Assembly (NCBI RefSeq): GCF_002564045.1
Contig: NZ_PDJK01000001.1
Coordinates: 1,054,001-1,118,000, forward strand
Source of the DNA: Amycolatopsis sulphurea
Lineage (GTDB): Bacteria; Actinomycetota; Actinomycetes; Mycobacteriales; Pseudonocardiaceae
Direction of reading: 5' to 3'
DNA length: 64,000 nt
The first letter of the stretch is position 1, and every line of letters starts with the position of its first letter. The translations under genes and the position numbers were made by a program. This document shows, in pieces, positions 59,717 to 64,000 of this stretch. A model generated the notes under the pieces. That model was not told the DNA's origin. It saw only the letters and a list, made by a program, of their open reading frames with translations, and ran no database searches.

Positions 59717-59757
59717 GCCGGGTGCGCACCCGGCGGGTGGTGTGGAACCCTGACGAG

Positions 59758-62523
59758 GTGGCCACTAGCCCTTCACCATCACCGGCCGAGGCCTACGCGG
59801 TCTCGCGGCGCCGCGGCAAATACCCCCAGCTGACCCGGTTCGCCGGCGAGGTCTCCTTCACCTTCGACGACTTCCAGGTCCGCGGCTGCGAAGCCCTCGA
59901 AGACGGCCACGGCGTGCTCGTATGCGCACCCACCGGCGCAGGCAAGACGGTGGTCGGCGAATTTGCCGTGCACCTCGCGCTCGCCGAGGGCCGCAAATGC
60001 TTCTACACCACCCCGATCAAGGCACTGTCCAACCAGAAGTACGCCGACCTCGCCGCCCGCCACGGCGCGGACGCGGTCGGCCTGCTCACCGGCGACACCT
60101 CCATCAACGGCGACGCCCAGATCGTCGTCATGACCACCGAGGTACTGCGGAACATGCTCTACGCGGGCAGCTCCGCCATCCCCGAACTCGGCTACGTGGT
60201 GATGGACGAGGTGCACTACCTCGCCGACCGGTTCCGCGGCGCCGTCTGGGAGGAGGTCATCCTGCACCTGCCCGAACACGTGCGCGTGGTCGGCCTTTCG
60301 GCCACGGTCAGCAACGCCGAGGAGTTCGGCGAATGGCTGGTCGAGGTCCGCGGTGACACCACCGTCGTGGTCGACGAGCACCGCCCGGTCCCGCTGTGGC
60401 AGCACATGCTCGTCGGGAACCACCTGCTCGACCTGTTCGCCGGCCAGAACGAAGCCGACCCGGGCGAGCAGCTGCGGATCAACCCGACCCTGCTGCGCCG
60501 CACCGAGGACCTCGGCCGCTATGCCCCGGCCTTCCGCGGACCACGCGGCGGCAAACGCGGCACCCCGCAGCGCGGCCCCCGGTTCCGCCCGCCGTCCCGT
60601 GTCGACGTGGTCGAACGGCTCGACAACGCCGGGCTGCTGCCCGCGATCGTGTTCATCTTCTCCCGCGCCGGCTGCGACGCCGCGGTGGCTCAGTGCGTGC
60701 GCTCCGGCCTGCGGCTCAACGGCCCCGAACAGATCGAGCAGGTCCGCCGCATCGTCGACGAGCGCACCGCCGACCTGCCCGAAGGCGACCTCGGCGTGCT
60801 CGGCTACTGGGAATGGCGCGAAGCCCTCGAACGCGGCATCGCCGGGCACCACGCCGGGCTGCTGCCCGCGTTCAAGGAGACCGTCGAAGAGCTGTTCGTG
60901 CAGGGGCTGGTGAAGGTCGTCTTCGCCACCGAAACCCTCGCGCTCGGCATCAACATGCCCGCCCGCACCGTCGTACTGGAACGGCTGGTCAAGTACAACG
61001 GCGAAGCCCACGTCGACCTCACCCCCGGCGAATACACCCAGCTCACCGGCCGTGCCGGGCGCCGCGGGATCGACGTCGAAGGCCACGCCGTGGTCGCCTG
61101 GCAACCCGGCGTCGACCCGAAAGCCGTCGCCGGGCTCGCCTCCACCCGCACCTACCCGCTGCGTTCCTCGTTCCGGCCCGGCTACAACATGGCCGTGAAC
61201 CTGGTCGCCCAGGTCGGCGCGGACGCCGCCCGTGACCTGCTGGAACAGTCCTTCGCCCAGTTCCAGGCCGACCGTTCGGTGGTCGGCACCGCCCGCCGTA
61301 TCGACCGCAACAAGGAAGCCCTCAAGGGCTACGCCGACGCGGTCACCGGCGACTTCGACCAGATGCTCGACTACGTCGAGCTGCGGGCGAAGATCTCCGC
61401 CCGCGAGAAGACCCTGGCCCGGCAGAACACCGCCGCCCGGCGCGCGGACACCGCCGAATCGCTGGAAAAGCTCCGCAAGGGCGACGTCATCGCGGTCCCC
61501 GCCGGCCGTCGCGCCGGGCTGGCCGTGGTCGTCGATCCCGGCCTCGACCCGATCCGCGAACCCCGCCCCGTGGTGGTCACCGAGGACCGCTGGTCCGGGC
61601 CGCTGTCGGTGGCCGACTTCCCCGCCCCGGTCGAACCACTCGGCCGGATCCGGCTGCCCAAGCACCTCGAACTGCGCTCCCCGAAGACCCGCCGCGACAT
61701 CGCGTCCTCGCTGCGCAACGCCGGAATCGCAGTGCCCGGCCGCGCCCGCCGCCGCACCGGCACCGGCGACGACTCGGAGCTGGCCGCACTGCAGCGCGCC
61801 CTGCGTGCCCACCCGTGCCACGGCCTCGCCGAACGCGAGGCCAACCTCCGCTGGGTCGAGCGTTACCAGCGGCTGACCGGCGAAACCGAACAACTCGAAC
61901 GCAAGGTCGCCGCGACCACCCACTCCCTGGCCCGCGCCTTCGACCGGATCCTGCGGCTGCTCGGCGAACGCGGCTACCTCGGCCCCGGCACCGGCGAGGA
62001 CCGGGTCACCGAACCCGGCCGCCGCCTCGCCCGGCTCTACAGCGAATCCGACCTGCTGGCCGCCGAATGCATCCGCCACGGCGTCTGGGCCGGGCTCGGC
62101 CCCGCCGAACTCGCCGCGGTCGTGTCCACTCTCGTGTTCGAAGCCCGCCGCGACACCGCGGGCGAACCCCGGCTGCCCGGCGGCGCGGTCCCCGCCGCCT
62201 GGCAGGAGACCGGCAAGCTGTGGGTCGACCTGACCGAGGACGAACGACGCCACCGACTCGACCGCACCCGCGAACCCGACGCCGGTTTCGCCTGGCCGGT
62301 CTACCGGTGGGCCCGCGGCGAATCACTGGAGAAGGTCCTCACCGCCGCGGAGACCAACGGCCAGGAACTGTCCGCGGGCGACTTCGTCCGCTGGTGCCGC
62401 CAGGTGATCGACCTGCTCGACCAGATCCGCGACGTGCTCGGCAAGGCCGACCCGGTCGGTGGCACCGCCGCCGAAGCGGTCCGCGCCCTGCGCCGCGGCG
62501 TCGTCGCGGCCGGTGGCGCATGA
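59758..62523 (+). CDS. helY: Ski2-like DEAD/H-box helicase HelY
   Basis: RNA or DNA helicase of the Ski2/Mtr4 family. It is 921 residues from GTG 59758; other starts upstream at 59722 and beyond are possible. Motif I is CAPTGAGKT (about 56-64), Ia TTPIKALSNQK, II MDEVHYLADRFRG, III GLSATVSNAEEF, V ATETLALGINMPARTVV, and VI QLTGRAGRRGIDVEG. The long C-terminal region (about 640-921) resembles the DSHCT domain. It stands after tatC as in mycobacteria. Its role is probably in RNA turnover, by analogy. Confidence 0.93.
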   Translation: MATSPSPSPAEAYAVSRRRGKYPQLTRFAGEVSFTFDDFQVRGCEALEDGHGVLVCAPTGAGKTVVGEFAVHLALAEGRKCFYTTPIKALSNQKYADLAARHGADAVGLLTGDTSINGDAQIVVMTTEVLRNMLYAGSSAIPELGYVVMDEVHYLADRFRGAVWEEVILHLPEHVRVVGLSATVSNAEEFGEWLVEVRGDTTVVVDEHRPVPLWQHMLVGNHLLDLFAGQNEADPGEQLRINPTLLRRTEDLGRYAPAFRGPRGGKRGTPQRGPRFRPPSRVDVVERLDNAGLLPAIVFIFSRAGCDAAVAQCVRSGLRLNGPEQIEQVRRIVDERTADLPEGDLGVLGYWEWREALERGIAGHHAGLLPAFKETVEELFVQGLVKVVFATETLALGINMPARTVVLERLVKYNGEAHVDLTPGEYTQLTGRAGRRGIDVEGHAVVAWQPGVDPKAVAGLASTRTYPLRSSFRPGYNMAVNLVAQVGADAARDLLEQSFAQFQADRSVVGTARRIDRNKEALKGYADAVTGDFDQMLDYVELRAKISAREKTLARQNTAARRADTAESLEKLRKGDVIAVPAGRRAGLAVVVDPGLDPIREPRPVVVTEDRWSGPLSVADFPAPVEPLGRIRLPKHLELRSPKTRRDIASSLRNAGIAVPGRARRRTGTGDDSELAALQRALRAHPCHGLAEREANLRWVERYQRLTGETEQLERKVAATTHSLARAFDRILRLLGERGYLGPGTGEDRVTEPGRRLARLYSESDLLAAECIRHGVWAGLGPAELAAVVSTLVFEARRDTAGEPRLPGGAVPAAWQETGKLWVDLTEDERRHRLDRTREPDAGFAWPVYRWARGESLEKVLTAAETNGQELSAGDFVRWCRQVIDLLDQIRDVLGKADPVGGTAAEAVRALRRGVVAAGGA

Positions 62524-62638
62524 GAGCAGGGCACCGTACCGGGACCGGCCGGACATCCCGCGCGTGGGCGCGTGTGCTCGGCCCCTACCTGTGGTTGGAT
62601 CGCGCACGGACGAAGGCGAACAAAGGCGGAGGCGAACG

Positions 62639-63343
62639 ATGAGCACGCCGTATGGCGGCAACGACCCGCGGCAGCAGCCCCCTTACGGGCAGCAGCCACA
62701 GTACGGCCAGCAGCCGGGTGGCGCCTACCCGCCGAGCGGCCCGCAGCAGCAACCGTACGATCCCCAGCAGTACGGGCAGCAACAGCCGCAGTACGGCGGC
62801 TACCCGCAGCAGCAACCCCAGGCGCCGCAGACCCCGCAGTGGGGCCAGCAGCCACCGCCGCAGGCCCCGTACGGCCAGCCCTATGACCAGGGCCAGCAGG
62901 CGGGTTACGACCCCAACCAGCAGCAGGGCTACAACCAGCCCGGCGGCGCCCAGCAGCCACCGCAGCCCGGTCCTTACGACTACGGGCAGCCCGGTGGGGA
63001 ACCGGAATCCGGGGGCGGGTCGAAGAAAGGCCTGTTCGTCGGGATCGGCGTACTCGTCGTGGTGGTTGTGGTGGTGGCGATCCTCGGGTTCGTCGCACCC
63101 GGCTTCTTCAAGTCCGAGGTCTTCAACAACAGCCAGATGCAGACCGACGTCGCGAAGCTGCTCACCGACACCTACAAGATCCAGGGTGTCAGCGGGGTCA
63201 CCTGCCCGGCCGACCAGAAGGTCTCCGACGGCGAGAAGTTCGAGTGCACCGCGACGATCAACGGCACCCCGCAGCAGGTGCCGATCGTGGTCAAGGGCAC
63301 CGACGGCAACTACGAGGTGTCGCCGCCCAAATCCGGGCAGTGA
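62639..63343 (+). CDS. Pro/Gln/Tyr-rich membrane protein with DUF4333 domain
   Basis: 234 residues from ATG 62639. The first 120 are low complexity, rich in Gln, Pro, Tyr and Gly, with repeats of the YGQQP and QPQYG type. A helix (about 137-160, LFVGIGVLVVVVVVVAILGFVAP) and an external DUF4333 domain (about 165-234) follow (QMQTDVAKLLTDTYKIQGVSGVTCPADQKVSDGEKFECTATINGTPQQVPIVV). The two Cys probably form a disulphide. The function is unknown. Followed by a hairpin. Confidence 0.85.
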   Translation: MSTPYGGNDPRQQPPYGQQPQYGQQPGGAYPPSGPQQQPYDPQQYGQQQPQYGGYPQQQPQAPQTPQWGQQPPPQAPYGQPYDQGQQAGYDPNQQQGYNQPGGAQQPPQPGPYDYGQPGGEPESGGGSKKGLFVGIGVLVVVVVVVAILGFVAPGFFKSEVFNNSQMQTDVAKLLTDTYKIQGVSGVTCPADQKVSDGEKFECTATINGTPQQVPIVVKGTDGNYEVSPPKSGQ

Positions 63344-63348
63344 ACCTT

Positions 63349-63380
63349 GTCCGCGGCCGGTAAAACCGGTGGCCGCGGAC
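63349..63380 (+). terminator. Terminator after the DUF4333 gene
   Basis: A 10-bp outer stem GTCCGCGGCC / GGCCGCGGAC with a short inner GGT/ACC pair, starting six bases after the stop codon. Confidence 0.65.
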
Positions 63381-63405
63381 GCGGGTCTCCGGCGATCATC
63401 GGGGC

Positions 63406-64000
63406 ATGAGCGAGTACCGCATCCGGCCGCTGGAGACTGGCGAGCACCGCGAGGCCTGGGACCTGTTCCGGGCCTCGCTGCACGTCTCGCCCGGCAGCGA
63501 CGAGGAATGGGACCGAGCCGCGCTGTCGCACCAGCAGCGGCGCAGCGTCGGCGCGTTCGGTCCCGGTCTCATCGGCACGGCGCGTTCCTTCGACGCCGAG
63601 CTGCTGGTGCCCGGCGGAGCGAAAGTCCCGCTCGCCGCGGTCACCGGCATCGGCGTCCGCGCCGGCTGGACCCGCCGAGGCGTGCTCACCTCCATGATCG
63701 AGGCGCAGCTGGCCGACTTCACCGAACGCGGGATCGTCGCCGCGACCCTGCGGGCCACCGAAGGCGCCATCTACGGCCGCTACGGCTACGGCATTGCCAC
63801 CCACGCCCAGAACGTGCTGGTCGACCGGCACCGAGCCAGGCTGCGCCCGGAAGTCCCGCCCGGCGGCCAGGTACACGTACTGGATCTCGGCGACGCCGTG
63901 CCGCAGTGGCCCGAGCTGTACGCCGCGACCGGCTTCACCCGCCCCGGCGCGATGACCCGGCCACCGGTGTTCTGGGGCGGTCACGAAAGCCAGGTCCGCC
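63406..64000 (+). CDS. Eis-like GNAT acetyltransferase, N-terminal part
   Basis: Runs off the window after 198 codons. It starts MSEYRIRPLETGEHREAWDLF. The pattern LLVPGGAKVPLAAVTGIGVRAGWTRRGVLTSMIEAQLADFTERGIVAATLRATEGAIYGRYGYGIAT is that of the Eis family: acetyl-CoA loop VRAGWTRRGVLTSMI and the YGRYGYG turn. Eis enzymes acetylate amines, including some aminoglycosides in mycobacteria. The substrate here is not predictable. About 63 bases after the DUF4333 gene. Confidence 0.9.
   Translation, partial: MSEYRIRPLETGEHREAWDLFRASLHVSPGSDEEWDRAALSHQQRRSVGAFGPGLIGTARSFDAELLVPGGAKVPLAAVTGIGVRAGWTRRGVLTSMIEAQLADFTERGIVAATLRATEGAIYGRYGYGIATHAQNVLVDRHRARLRPEVPPGGQVHVLDLGDAVPQWPELYAATGFTRPGAMTRPPVFWGGHESQVR

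Noticed and set aside
62520..62642. 40-codon ORF (MRAGHRTGTGRTSRAW...) overlapping the helY stop and the DUF4333 start
   Set aside because: No ribosome site, no conserved pattern; overlap with two starts and stops is likely accidental.

Overview
The window looks like chromosomal DNA of a high-GC actinomycete, most probably Pseudonocardiaceae and close to Amycolatopsis. Supporting evidence: GC-rich codon use; a complete Pup-proteasome locus; mycothiol synthesis (mshC); fabG-inhA-hemH in the mycobacterial order; leaderless genes with TANNNT -10 boxes; many GTG and TTG starts. The genus is inferred from gene content and order, not from a search.

Layout. 1-9.8 kb: end of a phospholipase C-like gene, aconitase, an NlpC/P60 cell-wall hydrolase, a GNAT enzyme, mobA, and a MoxR-DUF58-VWA operon. 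10-15.3 kb (minus strand): trmL and a thioesterase, then an MFS transporter, response regulator, histidine kinase and TAXI solute-binding lipoprotein in one tight run. 15.4-23 kb: fabG, inhA, ferrochelatase, and a second AAA+/VWA pair. 22.7-30 kb: a broken TipA-type regulator, mshC, MarR, a phosphoesterase, PAC2, HAD, hisE and hisG. 30-33.4 kb: a decayed patch with a Tn3 transposase scrap and a ruined three-gene secreted or peptidoglycan-related operon. 34-40.8 kb: ParA, thioesterase, RecB nuclease, site-2 protease, trmI, and two secreted proteins. 41-63 kb: mpa, dop, pup, prcB, prcA, pafA, pafB, pafC, tatA, tatC and helY, with other genes inserted.

The most interesting system lies between prcA and pafA on the minus strand. 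A 25-codon gene, outside normal ORF length limits, encodes a peptide ending KSLKAYAWYNWI. A strong AGGAGG site and a candidate promoter precede it. A 13-bp perfect hairpin and then a short cytochrome P450 follow it. This is the architecture of the atropopeptide (tryptorubin) RiPPs: a tiny precursor with a KSLK leader motif and an aromatic AWYxWx core, cross-linked by one P450. The core here, AWYNWI, lacks the terminal Tyr of tryptorubin.

The second story is a non-autonomous mobile element present at eight places, about 173-293 bp when intact. Its ends are imperfect inverted repeats (CAGGGTNNCGGCAAAGT). It leaves 11-bp target duplications (exact at 30.7 kb, 10/11 at 23.4 kb, 8/11 at 9.8 kb). 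It has broken a Tat-exported protein gene and a TipA regulator, and it abuts truncated lipid-kinase and YCII genes. Its core is a pair of GTGAAGGGGCCCTTCAC palindromes that also occur alone as terminator-like hairpins after several genes.

Functionally, Pup is made with a C-terminal Glu and is ligated by PafA, removed by Dop and fed by Mpa into the PrcBA core. PafBC are transcription regulators, and TatAC and HelY follow as in mycobacteria. Several genes (mshC, dop, pafA, pafB, PAC2, RecB nuclease, site-2 protease, phosphoesterase, GNAT) appear to have leaderless promoters.
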